The notes under the pieces were generated by a model that made no database searches, was not told the origin of the DNA, and was given only the letters and a program-made list of their open reading frames with translations. DNA of 64,000 nucleotides from Pseudomonas frederiksbergensis (GTDB taxonomy: Bacteria > Pseudomonadota > Gammaproteobacteria > Pseudomonadales > Pseudomonadaceae): NCBI RefSeq assembly GCF_001952935.1, contig NZ_CP018319.1, forward strand, positions 4,980,001 through 5,044,000, written 5' to 3'. The translations under genes were made by a program, and so were the position numbers. Below are positions 14,757-23,234 of this stretch, one piece after another; position 1 is the stretch's first letter; every line of letters begins with the position of its first letter.

Positions 14757-15578
14757 TTAGAGTACTTTGAATATCAGTTTATGGCTTAGGTCAAAAAATC
14801 TTGGGTCGATGGCTATGACTTTGGAATTGCGCTCGCCCATCTGCTGCCCTTTAGCCATGAAATAAGTACCCTCCATTTTCACTCTTTTACCATTCAGAGC
14901 TTTCAAAACCTCCAGTTCATTCCCGTCAACGCTAGAGATTTGTACTAGTCCGACTCCGTATTGTTCACCCCTAAGACTTTCCGATTCAAAGTACAGCCAG
15001 TCTTTCCAAGGTCCGACACCCGGCTTGATGTGTCCTATGAACCGTCCGTTCTCTCGCTTGTATTTCTCAAGACCCTGAATCGTATACCCAGGGGTTGCAC
15101 CAATTACATAATCAATATTGGTAATTGGAACGTCTATCGCAACATCCTTTGCATACGCTATTGTTCTTTCAGAAACCGCATCGGCCTTAATAAATGCATT
15201 AGCAGTGCCGGCATTCTTGAGGGAGATGGCATATTGTGTAAGGTTCAATTTTTGCATAAACAATACATTCGGCTTGCCAGCAGTGCCGCCGGATATGCCA
15301 CCGGTTTTGAAAAAATCATACAGCGTTTCGTCCAGACTATAACCAGCCTTTGCAAATGCTTTATTCATGTACTTGGCATAAACATAGGATTGCTCCGGGG
15401 TGGGGATTGCAAATTTTGGTACCCGGGCCATTTCACTCTTGAAATCGTCTTCGTAGTAGTCCTTGAAGGCGTTCACGATCCTTTGCGATGCGGCCATGTC
15501 CAAAGGGGCGGCGGGTTGAGCTGCCTGAGCGACGGCACACAGTGACAGCAGGCAGGACGATAAAAGCAATCGAAACAT
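14757..15578 (-). CDS. Secreted protein of unknown function
   Basis: 273 residues from ATG 15576-15578, with AAGGA upstream. A signal peptide (MFRLLLSSCLLSLCAVAQAA) precedes a lysine-rich, globular-looking mature part without known motifs; GGTAGKPNVLFMQKLNLTQY and VGPWKDWLYFESES are recognisable landmarks. It runs in the same direction as the DUF1311 gene 57 bases downstream, so the two may form an operon. Codon use is A/T-rich relative to the core genome, fitting an accessory island between prophage and tRNA-Ser. Confidence 0.7.
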   Translation of the reverse strand: MFRLLLSSCLLSLCAVAQAAQPAAPLDMAASQRIVNAFKDYYEDDFKSEMARVPKFAIPTPEQSYVYAKYMNKAFAKAGYSLDETLYDFFKTGGISGGTAGKPNVLFMQKLNLTQYAISLKNAGTANAFIKADAVSERTIAYAKDVAIDVPITNIDYVIGATPGYTIQGLEKYKRENGRFIGHIKPGVGPWKDWLYFESESLRGEQYGVGLVQISSVDGNELEVLKALNGKRVKMEGTYFMAKGQQMGERNSKVIAIDPRFFDLSHKLIFKVL

Positions 15579-16095
15579 GAGGCATCCTTGAGAGAGTGCG
15601 GCTGGCAATTCTCCATGCGGCCAGTCCATGATTTCAGGACGCTTTCAATCAACCAAATTGGTGCTTGAATGCGTTAGGAGTCACCAGAGGATCGGCTAGG
15701 TGTCATAGATCTTTAGGTTTCAACCGCTCTGCGACTGCGCCGAGGCTGCTCGGGGGGATTCATTTTTGATTTGTAGCGGGGCCGCATTTCAAAAGTCGGA
15801 GCTGAAAAAGGTTAACGACTTCATAGGGGCTGAATCTTGCGGTCGCGCTCGAAAGCCGTTGGCGGCCGCGAACCTTTTTACAGGAAAGTGATAGTGTTCG
15901 GTCGGCAGAACGCCGGAGGAGGTGGGGGGACTACTGTACGAATATACAACGCTAAGTTATTGATTCTTATAGGGGCATGTAGCGGTTTTTCACCTATCTA
16001 AAAACACCTGTTTATCGTTGTGGATCAACAGCTTGCATAGGTTTCGGGGTCGCCTTGACATGGTGGGCGCCTAAACGCCCAACCAAAGGACTATG
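15579..16095. other. 517-base gap without recognised gene
   Basis: No frame with RBS and coding character was found. It holds the first copy (15899-15922) of a 24-bp direct repeat and a hairpin GGGCG/CGCCC near 16063-16079 just past the end of the next leftward gene. AT-rich patches near 15950-16010 could hold promoters. Confidence 0.5.
15899..15922 (+). repeat. Direct repeat copy 1
   Basis: A 24-bp sequence beginning CGGTCGGCAGAACGCC and ending GGAGGAGG is repeated at 16824-16847 with two differences. The copies bracket the two small genes next to tRNA-Ser. Possible recombination scar; unproved. Confidence 0.5.
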
Positions 16096-16374
16096 TTACT
16101 TCGAGGTATTGGCAACGTAGTACGAAATGTCTTCGCCGAGCTGAGCGAAGCTATCTACGTCATTTTCGAAATTCTTGACGTCACTCGCCCGATACTCAGC
16201 CAACCCCAGGATGATGGCGTCACGGAAATGATCCACGGCAATTGGAGTGCCGAGCTTTTTGAATGCTGACTTAAGAGCCTTGTGAAAACGCTGCTCGTCC
16301 AGTGCGTGACCTGTATGCCAGGTCTCCAGGGCGAGCCAAGGTTGCAGTGAGAGTTTCAGCTGCTCAATATCCAT
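16096..16374 (-). CDS. Hypothetical protein (92 residues)
   Basis: ATG 16372-16374 has GGAGAAG six bases upstream. The protein is soluble, with no signal or membrane segment, and mixed charged helices (ETWHTGHALDEQRFHKALKSAF; FRDAIILGLAEY). I do not recognise the family. It lies alone between the accessory genes and tRNA-Ser. Confidence 0.65.
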   Translation of the reverse strand: MDIEQLKLSLQPWLALETWHTGHALDEQRFHKALKSAFKKLGTPIAVDHFRDAIILGLAEYRASDVKNFENDVDSFAQLGEDISYYVANTSK

Positions 16375-16557
16375 ATCACTTCTCCAGAATAATCAGCCGA
16401 ATACGGTCGGAAGCTCGTACCAATTTTTGTACCACTGACCGTGTAAAGCAGGTTAAAACCGGGTATTCCAAAGTAAGGAGGTGCCCGGTTTCATTGGCCC
16501 TGAGTACGTTGTCTTACCCCTTTAGAATCGCGGTGTAATTCTGTTCACAGTGCAAGG

Positions 16558-16767
16558 TCACTCCGGCGTCATCAACACCGCCAGCGTCAGCTTGATGAAT
16601 TCTTCGTTCTTGTCGATGGTATCCAGGGCACCGCGGACGTTGTCGGCGACGTCAGCCGAACCGCGGACCTCGACCCAATTGGAAAGCTCCAGGATGGCGG
16701 CCTCAAGGGCGAGCTGGTTTTCGTTGATCTTGTACAGCAGGGAAGGGAGAAGGTCTGAATGTGGCAT
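16558..16767 (-). CDS. Small hypothetical protein (69 residues)
   Basis: Start ATG 16765-16767 with GAGGA seven bases upstream. The product is helical and acidic (INENQLALEAAILELSNWVE; NVRGALDTIDKNEEFIKLTL). The longer frame from 16938 crosses the tRNA's terminator side and is unlikely. Function unknown. Confidence 0.6.
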   Translation of the reverse strand: MPHSDLLPSLLYKINENQLALEAAILELSNWVEVRGSADVADNVRGALDTIDKNEEFIKLTLAVLMTPE

Positions 16768-16823
16768 CGCAAATCCTCGGTTTTGAGGACAGCGTAGCAT
16801 CGCGTTACATGAAGGATGTTTAA

Positions 16824-16847
16824 CGATCGGCAGGACGCCGGAGGAGG
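16824..16847 (+). repeat. Direct repeat copy 2
   Basis: Second copy of the 24-bp repeat seen at 15899-15922, located between the 69-residue gene and tRNA-Ser. Confidence 0.5.
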
Positions 16848-16935
16848 GAGAAAACCGGAAAGTTTTGTAACGGTTACCAAATAGTTTTGTAACGCCCCCA
16901 ATAAAGAAGAGCCGCCCCCCAAACCCTAGAAACGA

Positions 16936-16964
16936 CAAAGCCCTGAAAAATCAGGGCTTTGTCG
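16936..16964 (-). terminator. tRNA-Ser terminator
   Basis: ACAAAGCCCTGA and TCAGGGCTTTGT form a perfect stem around AAAA, just past the 3' end of the tRNA on the minus strand. Confidence 0.8.
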
Positions 16965-16973
16965 GTACAAATA

Positions 16974-17061
16974 TGGCGGAGGCGATGGGATTCGAACTCA
17001 TGGACCTGTTACAGTCGACGGTTTTCAAGACCGTTGCCTTAAACCACTCGGCCACACCTCC
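16974..17061 (-). tRNA. tRNA-Ser (UGA)
   Basis: On the minus strand GGAGGTG (17055-17061) pairs with CGCCTCC before G-CCA (16974-16977). The anticodon TGA lies at 17025-17027 (complement) within CTTGAAA, and the T-arm contains GTTCGAATC. A long variable arm and encoded CCA fit a class II serine tRNA of 88 bases. Its 3' end faces the prophage side, which makes it a candidate attachment site. Confidence 0.95.
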
Positions 17062-17079
17062 GTTTGCGTTGCGGGCGCC

Positions 17080-17107
17080 ATAATACCTGAATGAAACACA
17101 CTGTCAA
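17080..17107 (-). promoter_or_regulatory. tRNA-Ser promoter
   Basis: On the minus strand TTGACA (complement of 17102-17107), a 16-base spacer and TATTAT (complement of 17080-17085) are followed by the GC-rich GGCGCCC, the kind of discriminator linked to stringent control. Confidence 0.8.
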
Positions 17108-17136
17108 ACTCTCCGCATAGCTTGTTACAGAGCGTC

Positions 17137-17145
17137 TGTTATGAT
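17137..17145 (+). promoter_or_regulatory. Extended -10 promoter for Bax-inhibitor gene
   Basis: TGTTATGAT is a TGn-extended -10 (TATGAT at 17140-17145) 40 bases before ATG 17185; no good -35 is seen at the right distance. Confidence 0.5.
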
Positions 17146-17184
17146 CTTTGCGACTGAACGTTTCAAACCAACAGGAGTGTCGCC

Positions 17185-17856
17185 ATGCGCGAACAGGATT
17201 ACGCAGTTAATAACAGCGTGCAGGCTGAGCAGCTAGAGGTTAGCCGCGTCCTGCGCAACACTTACGGCTTACTCGCTCTCACCCTCGCATTCAGCGGCGT
17301 GATGGCGTATGTCGCTCAGCAGATGCGCGTCGGCTACCCGAACATTTTCGTGGTGCTGATCGGGTTCTACGGCCTTTTCTTCCTCACCAACAAACTCCGT
17401 GATTCGGCTTGGGGCCTGGTGTCGGCATTTGCCCTGACCGGTTTCATGGGTTTCCTGCTCGGCCCGATCCTCAACCGTTACCTGGGTATGCAGGGCGGCG
17501 CCGAGGTGGTCAGTTCCGCATTTGCGATGACTGCGCTGGTGTTCGGCGGCCTGTCGGCCTATGTGCTGATCTCCCGCAAGGACATGAGTTTCCTAAGTGG
17601 TTTCATCACTGCGGGTTTCTTCGTGTTGCTGGGTGCGGTCGTTGCCAGCTTCTTCTTCCAGATCAGCGGTCTGCAACTGGCGATCAGCGCAGGTTTCGTG
17701 CTGTTCTCCTCGGTCTGCATTCTGTTCCAGACCAGCGCCATCATTCACGGCGGCGAGCGCAACTACATCATGGCGACCATCAGCCTGTATGTATCGATCT
17801 ACAACCTGTTCGTCAGCTTGTTGCAGCTGTTCGGCATCATGAGCCGCGATGATTAA
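17185..17856 (+). CDS. Bax inhibitor-1/YccA family membrane protein
   Basis: 223 residues with seven hydrophobic segments spread from residue ~27 to the end, and a soluble N-terminus. Motifs fit the BI-1/YccA family: EVSRVLRNTYGLLALTLAFSG at the first helix, FGGLSAYVLISRKDMSFL in the middle, and ATISLYVSIYNLFVSLLQLFG at the end. Bacterial members are inner-membrane proteins; E. coli YccA interacts with FtsH. AACAGGAGT precedes the start. It ends at a strong bidirectional terminator shared with the Lrp gene. Confidence 0.93.
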   Translation: MREQDYAVNNSVQAEQLEVSRVLRNTYGLLALTLAFSGVMAYVAQQMRVGYPNIFVVLIGFYGLFFLTNKLRDSAWGLVSAFALTGFMGFLLGPILNRYLGMQGGAEVVSSAFAMTALVFGGLSAYVLISRKDMSFLSGFITAGFFVLLGAVVASFFFQISGLQLAISAGFVLFSSVCILFQTSAIIHGGERNYIMATISLYVSIYNLFVSLLQLFGIMSRDD

Positions 17857-17871
17857 TCGTCACCCTTGAGG

Positions 17872-17897
17872 AAAAAACCCGCTTCGGCGGGTTTTTT
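17872..17897. terminator. Bidirectional terminator
   Basis: AAAAAACCCGC (17872-17882), tetraloop TTCG, GCGGGTTTTTT (17887-17897). It serves the convergent Bax-inhibitor and Lrp genes. Confidence 0.9.
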
Positions 17898-17921
17898 CTT
17901 GCCTGCGATTTGAGTGGGAAC

Positions 17922-18359
17922 TCACGCCATCGGTGGCAAGCGGCGCTTGACCGGGGTTTTCTTGACGATTGCAGTGTTGGTTTCGGCGTGGGTGTTGAGG
18001 CGGTCGAGCAGGATGTCCAGTTGTTCCATCGAGCGCACATGCAGGCGGGCGATGAAACAATCGTCGCCGGTGACTTTATCGCACTCGGTAAATTCGGGAA
18101 TGGCCTGGATCTGCCGTTCCACTTCCTGCAACTGGCCTGGCAGCGGTCGAATACGGACGATGGCCTGGAGTTGATAACCAAAGCATTTGGGGTCGATCTC
18201 GACGGTGTAACCCTTGAGCACGCCACGCTCTTCGAGACGACGCAAACGCTCGGCGACGCTGGGCGAAGACAGGCCGCTGATCTGCGCCAGAGCCTTGAGC
18301 GAGCGGCGTGAGTCTTCCATCAATGCCGTGATCAGCACTTGGTCGATATCGTCGGTCAT
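17922..18359 (-). CDS. Lrp/AsnC family transcriptional regulator
   Basis: 145 residues: an N-terminal helix-turn-helix (DDIDQVLITALMEDSRRSLKALAQISGLSSPSVAERLRRLEERGVLKGY) and a C-terminal RAM ligand domain (IPEFTECDKVTGDDCFIARLHVRSMEQLDILLDRL). It is divergent from an EamA-family exporter 131 bases away, so it probably controls that gene in response to an amino acid or similar effector. The gap contains AT-rich DNA (AATTAATTAAAA) suitable for Lrp binding. Confidence 0.92.
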   Translation of the reverse strand: MTDDIDQVLITALMEDSRRSLKALAQISGLSSPSVAERLRRLEERGVLKGYTVEIDPKCFGYQLQAIVRIRPLPGQLQEVERQIQAIPEFTECDKVTGDDCFIARLHVRSMEQLDILLDRLNTHAETNTAIVKKTPVKRRLPPMA

Positions 18360-18490
18360 GACGAACCCCTATTAGGCAATTAATTAAAACCGCCTTGATA
18401 AAAAAGGCAGATTTCGAGTTTAGCCTGCTTTTTGCGCTGGAGAAGCCCCTCGGCGGATTGGCATACTTTGGGCTCAAACACAGGAGTCTG

Positions 18491-19390
18491 ATGATGGACA
18501 AAACCATACGTCACGGGTCATTTGAAATGACCGCCGCCATGCTGATTTCCGGGACCATCGGCTGGTTCGTGCTGGTGTCCGGGCAACCGGTGCTGGACGT
18601 AGTGTTCTGGCGTTGCGTGTTCGGCGCCGGCACCTTGTTGCTGATCTGCGCGGCATTCGGCTTCCTCCGTCCCGGCATTCTCACCCGCACCACGTTCTTG
18701 CTGGCTGTGCTCAGTGGCGTGGCGATTGTCGGCAACTGGGTGCTGTTGTTTGCTTCTTACTCCCGCGCCTCGATTGCCATCGGTACCGCGGTTTACAACG
18801 TTCAGCCGTTCATGTTGGTGGGGTTGGCAGCGTTGTTCCTCAACGAGAAAATCACTCTACAGAAACTGTTCTGGCTGGGTATTTCGTTTCTCGGGATGCT
18901 GGCGATTGTCAGCGCACATGGCGGGCAGGGCGAGAGCGGTAATGATTACCTGATGGGCATCGCTCTGGCGTTGGGGGCGGCATTTCTTTACGCGATTGCC
19001 GCGTTGATCATCAAGCGCCTGACCGGTACACCGCCGCATCTGATTGCGCTGATTCAGGTCACCACCGGCGTGCTGTTACTCGCGCCATTCGCGCACTTTT
19101 CGGCACTGCCGCAAGCGCCGAGTGCCTGGGCCAGTCTGGTAACCCTGGGCATTGTCCACACCGGCGTGATGTATGTGCTGCTCTACGGCGCGATTCAAAA
19201 ACTGCCGACGGCACTGACCGGTGCGTTGTCCTTCATCTACCCGATTGCGGCGATTTTCGTTGACTGGTTTGCCTTTGGCCATCGCCTGGAACCGCTGCAA
19301 TGGATCGGCGTAGCCGCGATTCTGTTGGCCGCTGCCGGCATGCAACAGGGTTGGACCCTGAAATTTCGTCGGACGGTAACAACGCAGTAA
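18491..19390 (+). CDS. EamA/DMT family transporter
   Basis: About 299 residues with ten membrane helices in two repeated halves, as in EamA drug/metabolite exporters. Landmarks are ISGTIGWFVLVSGQPVLDVVFWRCVFGAGTL in helix 1-2, YNVQPFMLVGLAALFLNEKIT at the end of half one, and SFIYPIAAIFVDWFAFGHRL near the end. Two adjacent ATGs (18491, 18494) follow CAGGAG; either could start. The divergent Lrp regulator suggests export of an amino-acid-like compound. The substrate is not evident. Confidence 0.9.
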   Translation: MMDKTIRHGSFEMTAAMLISGTIGWFVLVSGQPVLDVVFWRCVFGAGTLLLICAAFGFLRPGILTRTTFLLAVLSGVAIVGNWVLLFASYSRASIAIGTAVYNVQPFMLVGLAALFLNEKITLQKLFWLGISFLGMLAIVSAHGGQGESGNDYLMGIALALGAAFLYAIAALIIKRLTGTPPHLIALIQVTTGVLLLAPFAHFSALPQAPSAWASLVTLGIVHTGVMYVLLYGAIQKLPTALTGALSFIYPIAAIFVDWFAFGHRLEPLQWIGVAAILLAAAGMQQGWTLKFRRTVTTQ

Positions 19391-19404
19391 GCCGTAAAGA
19401 AACG

Positions 19405-20481
19405 TCAGATGTTCCAGCGCGGTGCCGTCTTGGCCAAGCGCTGGCGCATCTCGCCGATGTTGGCGGCTAGCTGTCGGACCAATAACTGATATCCGTCCAG
19501 CGGGTTGTAAACCGTTGCGGTCAGGCTTGAATCCGACGGCAGTTCGACGGGCCGGTTCAACCGCTGGGAGGCACCGGATTTCAGCGCCCTGGCCATACCG
19601 ATCAGTTGCACCCGAATCAGCCGATGCTCGGCTTTCAACGCCAATTGAAGACGGGCCATCGCATCGGGGTCACTGGCGTCAGGTCGGGTGTTGCCGAGGA
19701 TTTCCAGAGTGCTGACACACATCCGCAAGTGGCGCTGAATGGCATCGAGTTCGGTCATGGAAATCCGCACTTCCTTGGACACCGACGGCATCAACGAGCG
19801 CAGTTGCACCATCACTGTGTTCAGGCGGCCCACCAGTTTATGGTGTTCGTCATCGGTAACCGATTGGCCATTGATGATGCGGCCGTAGATCGTCGCGCAG
19901 TCGCGCAAGGCATCGGCCAGGTTGTAGCGCCAGGAATAAACCGCGTAGAGCGGCAAGGCGAAAGAAAACGCCAGGGCCAGGGCGATGCCGATCAGGATGT
20001 CCACCCCACGCCACAGCCCGTCGGTGATCGGGTTGTCGCCATGCCCCGCGACAATAAACACGGTAATCGCCGAGAGCAGCGCGGTGTAACCGCCCTTGCC
20101 GATGGCGTGGTAGGAGAAGAATCCGCAGACCACGGCCATCGCGAAATAGGTCAGCCACGGCATCCCGAGCCACGCCTGTTGCGCCACCAGCAGCAAGCCG
20201 ACGCCGGCTCCGATCAAGGTGCCGATGGCGCGTTCGGCGGCTTTTTTGCCGATGTTGCCGTGATGCTGCAGGCCGCCGATCACCACCAGCATCGTCACCG
20301 ACGCCCACTCACCGTGGGGCAGGTTGATGCCGGTGGTCAGCAGGATAGTTGCCAGCAACCCCAGCGACACACGCACCGCGTGGATCACCCGGGCGTGGCG
20401 ATAGCGCCGATACGGGTCGAGTAACGGACGCAGCAGTCGGCGCAACAGAGGTGGCAGTCGATGGGCTCTGAATGTGCTCAG
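19405..20481 (-). CDS. FUSC family membrane protein
   Basis: The confirmed reading from TTG 20445 has 346 residues; extending 12 codons to a CTG at 20479-20481 gives an N-terminus LSTFRAHRLPPLL, with GAGGAA at good spacing that overlaps the stop of the upstream aldehyde dehydrogenase gene. About six membrane helices fill residues ~20-170 (GINLPHGEWASVTMLVVIGGLQHHGNIGKKAAERAIGTLIGAG), followed by a cytoplasmic helical part. This is the FUSC/aromatic-acid-exporter-like pattern. No ATG exists near the 5' end, so a non-ATG start is forced. Substrate unknown. Confidence 0.8.
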   Translation of the reverse strand: MSTFRAHRLPPLLRRLLRPLLDPYRRYRHARVIHAVRVSLGLLATILLTTGINLPHGEWASVTMLVVIGGLQHHGNIGKKAAERAIGTLIGAGVGLLLVAQQAWLGMPWLTYFAMAVVCGFFSYHAIGKGGYTALLSAITVFIVAGHGDNPITDGLWRGVDILIGIALALAFSFALPLYAVYSWRYNLADALRDCATIYGRIINGQSVTDDEHHKLVGRLNTVMVQLRSLMPSVSKEVRISMTELDAIQRHLRMCVSTLEILGNTRPDASDPDAMARLQLALKAEHRLIRVQLIGMARALKSGASQRLNRPVELPSDSSLTATVYNPLDGYQLLVRQLAANIGEMRQRLAKTAPRWNI

Positions 20482-20492
20482 GCTCGGTTTCC

Positions 20493-22118
20493 TCAGAAAA
20501 TGTAATCGGTGGTCAGGAAGCTCGAACTGCGTCCGCTGATGATCTCGCTGATGAGTTCTTTGTTGGTTTCCTGGAACTTGGTCGCCACAAGCGTGCGAAT
20601 CGAAAATACCCGCAACGCATCATGCACCGACAGCGTGCCTTCGGCAGAGTTCTTGCGACCGTTGAACGGGAAAGTGTCCGGGCCGCGCTGGCACTGGGCA
20701 TTGAGATTGATCCGGCCAACCTGGTTGGCAAAGGTATCGACCAGCCGGCCGACCGCCACTGGGTTGGTGCCGAAGATACTCAGTTGCTGGCCGAAGTCCG
20801 ATTCCAGAACGTAATCGATCACCGTGTCCAGATGCCGGTAAGGCACGATTGGCACGACCGGGCCGAACTGTTCTTCCTGATAGACGCGCATCTGCGGCGT
20901 CACCGGGTACAGCACGGCGGGGTAGAAGAACGAGGCGCGGGCCTCACCGCCGTTGGGGTTGACCACGGCGGCGCCTTTGCTCACGGCATCCGCCACCAGC
21001 GAGTGCAGGTAATCGACCTTACTCGCTTCCGGCAATGGCGTCAGCGCCACGCCGTTGTCCCACGGCATGCCGGGTTTGAGGTTGGCAAGTCTGGCGTTGA
21101 ATTTGTCGATGAACGCTTCGACCACGTCTTCATGGACGAAGAGGATTTTCAACGCGGTGCAGCGCTGACCGTTGAAAGACAAGGAACCGGTGAGCGCTTC
21201 GCTGACCGCGTTGTCCAGATCGACTTCGGGCAGCACGATGCCGGGGTTTTTCGCGTCCAGGCCCAATGCCGCACGCAAGCGGTGCGGTTTTGGATGGAGT
21301 TTTTTCAGGTCACTGGCGGCTTTGTTGGTGCCGATAAACGCGAAGATGTCGATTTTACCGCTGGCCATCAGCGCGCTGACGGTCTCGCGGCCGCTGCCGT
21401 AGATCACGTTGATCACCCCGGCCGGGAAGCTGTCGCGGAACGCTTCCAGCAGCGGACGAATCAGCAGTACACCGAGCTTGGCCGGTTTGAACACCACGGT
21501 GTTGCCCATGATCAGCGCCGGAATCAGCGTGGTAAAGGTTTCGTTCAACGGGTAGTTGTAAGGTCCCATGCACAACGCCACGCCCAGCGGTACGCGGCGG
21601 ATCTGGCCTAGGGTGTCCTGTTCCAGTTCGAAACGGCTGGAGCGGCGGTCGAGCTCCTTGAGCGCATTGATGGTGTCGACGATGTAATCGCAGGTGCGGT
21701 CGAACTCTTTCTCCGAGTCCTTGAGGTTTTTGCCGATTTCCCACATCAGCAGCTTGACCACGGCTTCGCGCTGTTCACGCATGCGTGCTAGGAAAGCTTC
21801 GACGTGCTGGATGCGTTCGGCTACGCGCATCGTCGGCCACAGACCCTGGCCCCGGTCATAGGCGCGGACGGCGGCGTCGAGCGCGGTCAATGCGGTGTCG
21901 GCATCGAGCAGCGGCGTGCTGCCGAGGATTACTTGTTCGTCGCCATTTTCGCCGGTCAGGTACACCGGGCTGCGGACTTGGGCGAGGGGCCCGGACCAGG
22001 TTTTCAGCTCACCGTCGACCAGGTATTCACGCTGCTCGGTCTGGCCGTCGAGGCGGTATTTTTCCGGGATGTCGCTGGCGTCGGGAAACAGGTTGCCAAG
22101 GATGTGTGCTGTGGTCAT
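20493..22118 (-). CDS. Aldehyde dehydrogenase, NADP-dependent GAPDH-like
   Basis: 541 residues from ATG 22116-22118. The ALDH fold is clear: GPYNYPLNETFTTLIPALIMGNTVVFKPAK for the cofactor site and SLSFNGQRCTALK with catalytic Cys near residue 320. It resembles the non-phosphorylating NADP-dependent GAPDH group. An oddity: where most ALDHs have E-L-G-G with the general-base Glu, this protein reads AALGLDAKNPGIVL, with no Glu at that position, so the mechanism or substrate may differ. It forms an operon with the FUSC gene downstream; the link between them is unclear. A frame start at 22196 lacks an RBS. Confidence 0.85.
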   Translation of the reverse strand: MTTAHILGNLFPDASDIPEKYRLDGQTEQREYLVDGELKTWSGPLAQVRSPVYLTGENGDEQVILGSTPLLDADTALTALDAAVRAYDRGQGLWPTMRVAERIQHVEAFLARMREQREAVVKLLMWEIGKNLKDSEKEFDRTCDYIVDTINALKELDRRSSRFELEQDTLGQIRRVPLGVALCMGPYNYPLNETFTTLIPALIMGNTVVFKPAKLGVLLIRPLLEAFRDSFPAGVINVIYGSGRETVSALMASGKIDIFAFIGTNKAASDLKKLHPKPHRLRAALGLDAKNPGIVLPEVDLDNAVSEALTGSLSFNGQRCTALKILFVHEDVVEAFIDKFNARLANLKPGMPWDNGVALTPLPEASKVDYLHSLVADAVSKGAAVVNPNGGEARASFFYPAVLYPVTPQMRVYQEEQFGPVVPIVPYRHLDTVIDYVLESDFGQQLSIFGTNPVAVGRLVDTFANQVGRINLNAQCQRGPDTFPFNGRKNSAEGTLSVHDALRVFSIRTLVATKFQETNKELISEIISGRSSSFLTTDYIF

Positions 22119-22330
22119 GTCGCTACCCCGTCTGGATTGGGTGATGCAATTGATGAATCGTTTTAGCAGACCTCGGACTCGCTTGTCATGACTCATCTTA
22201 GGATTCTTTTGGTACGACGTTGCGGATCGTCGTAGCGGCTACAGGGTTACGGGGCTGCGACCTTTTGCCCTGAAAACACACAAGTAACCATCCTGCGGTT
22301 AAACTTCGCGCTCTTTCTGAAGGAGTTCAT

Positions 22331-23218
22331 ATGAGTTACTACCAGCCGGGCATTCTCGCCACCCCAGTTCCGCCTCAAGCTCGTCATATGTTCTTCGCAC
22401 TCGAATCCGCCGCTGCCTTGCCGGCCGCGCTGGAGAATCTCAAGGGACTGGTGGACGGGAAGTCGGCCGTGGTCGGGTTCGGTGAGTCCCTGGTCAAGGC
22501 CCTCAAGGGGCAAATCGACGGCCTGCGCACCTTTCCAGCGTTGACCGGTGTCGGCGTCGACAACCCGTCCACCCAGCACGCGCTCTGGTGCTGGCTGCAT
22601 GGTGTCGACCGTGGCGAATTGCTCAACCGCAGCAACGCCATCGAAGCCGCGCTGGCCCCGGCCCTGCGCCTGGTGCAGATGAACGAAACTTTCCGTCACC
22701 TTACCGGCCATGACCTGACCGGTTACGAAGACGGCACCGAAAACCCTCACGACGAAGCCGCCGTCGCCGCCGCGCTGGTGAGTAACGGCGCTGACGGAAC
22801 GGTCGGCGGCAGTTTCGCCGCGATCCAGCAATGGCAGCACGACCTGAAGGGTTTCCACGCGATGCCGTCCGATGAGAAGGACAACATCATGGGCCGTCGT
22901 TTGAGCGACAACGAAGAAATCGACGACGCGCCGATCTCCGCTCACGTCAAACGTACCGCCCAGGAAAGCTTCGCCCCCGAGGCCTTCGTGGTGCGCCGTT
23001 CCATGCCGTGGATCGAAGGCGATCGCGCCGGCCTGATGTTCCTGGCCTTCGGTTTCTCCCTCGACGCCTTCGAAGCCCAACTGCGCCGCATGAGCGGTCT
23101 GGAAGACGGCATCACCGACGGCTTGTATCGCATCAGCCGGCCGATCACCGGCGGCTACTACTGGTGCCCGCCGCTCAAGGACGGGCATCTGGACCTGCGC
23201 GCACTGCGCGTCGGCTAA
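22331..23218 (+). CDS. Dyp-type peroxidase
   Basis: 295 residues with the diagnostic GYEDGTENP (catalytic Asp near residue 134) and the haem-ligand His near 205 in SAHVKRTA, then GLMFLAFGFSLDAFEAQLRRM. The GxxDG motif marks dye-decolourising peroxidases; the size and lack of a Tat signal fit the cytoplasmic class B. AAGGAGTT precedes the start. It is followed 16 bases later by a Gfo/Idh/MocA oxidoreductase, probably in one operon. It reduces hydrogen peroxide with an unknown electron donor. Confidence 0.93.
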   Translation: MSYYQPGILATPVPPQARHMFFALESAAALPAALENLKGLVDGKSAVVGFGESLVKALKGQIDGLRTFPALTGVGVDNPSTQHALWCWLHGVDRGELLNRSNAIEAALAPALRLVQMNETFRHLTGHDLTGYEDGTENPHDEAAVAAALVSNGADGTVGGSFAAIQQWQHDLKGFHAMPSDEKDNIMGRRLSDNEEIDDAPISAHVKRTAQESFAPEAFVVRRSMPWIEGDRAGLMFLAFGFSLDAFEAQLRRMSGLEDGITDGLYRISRPITGGYYWCPPLKDGHLDLRALRVG

Positions 23219-23234
23219 ACATCAGGGAGTGAGT

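Noticed and set aside
20472..21611. Rightward 379-residue open frame
   Set aside because: Antisense to the aldehyde dehydrogenase with its intact Cys motif.
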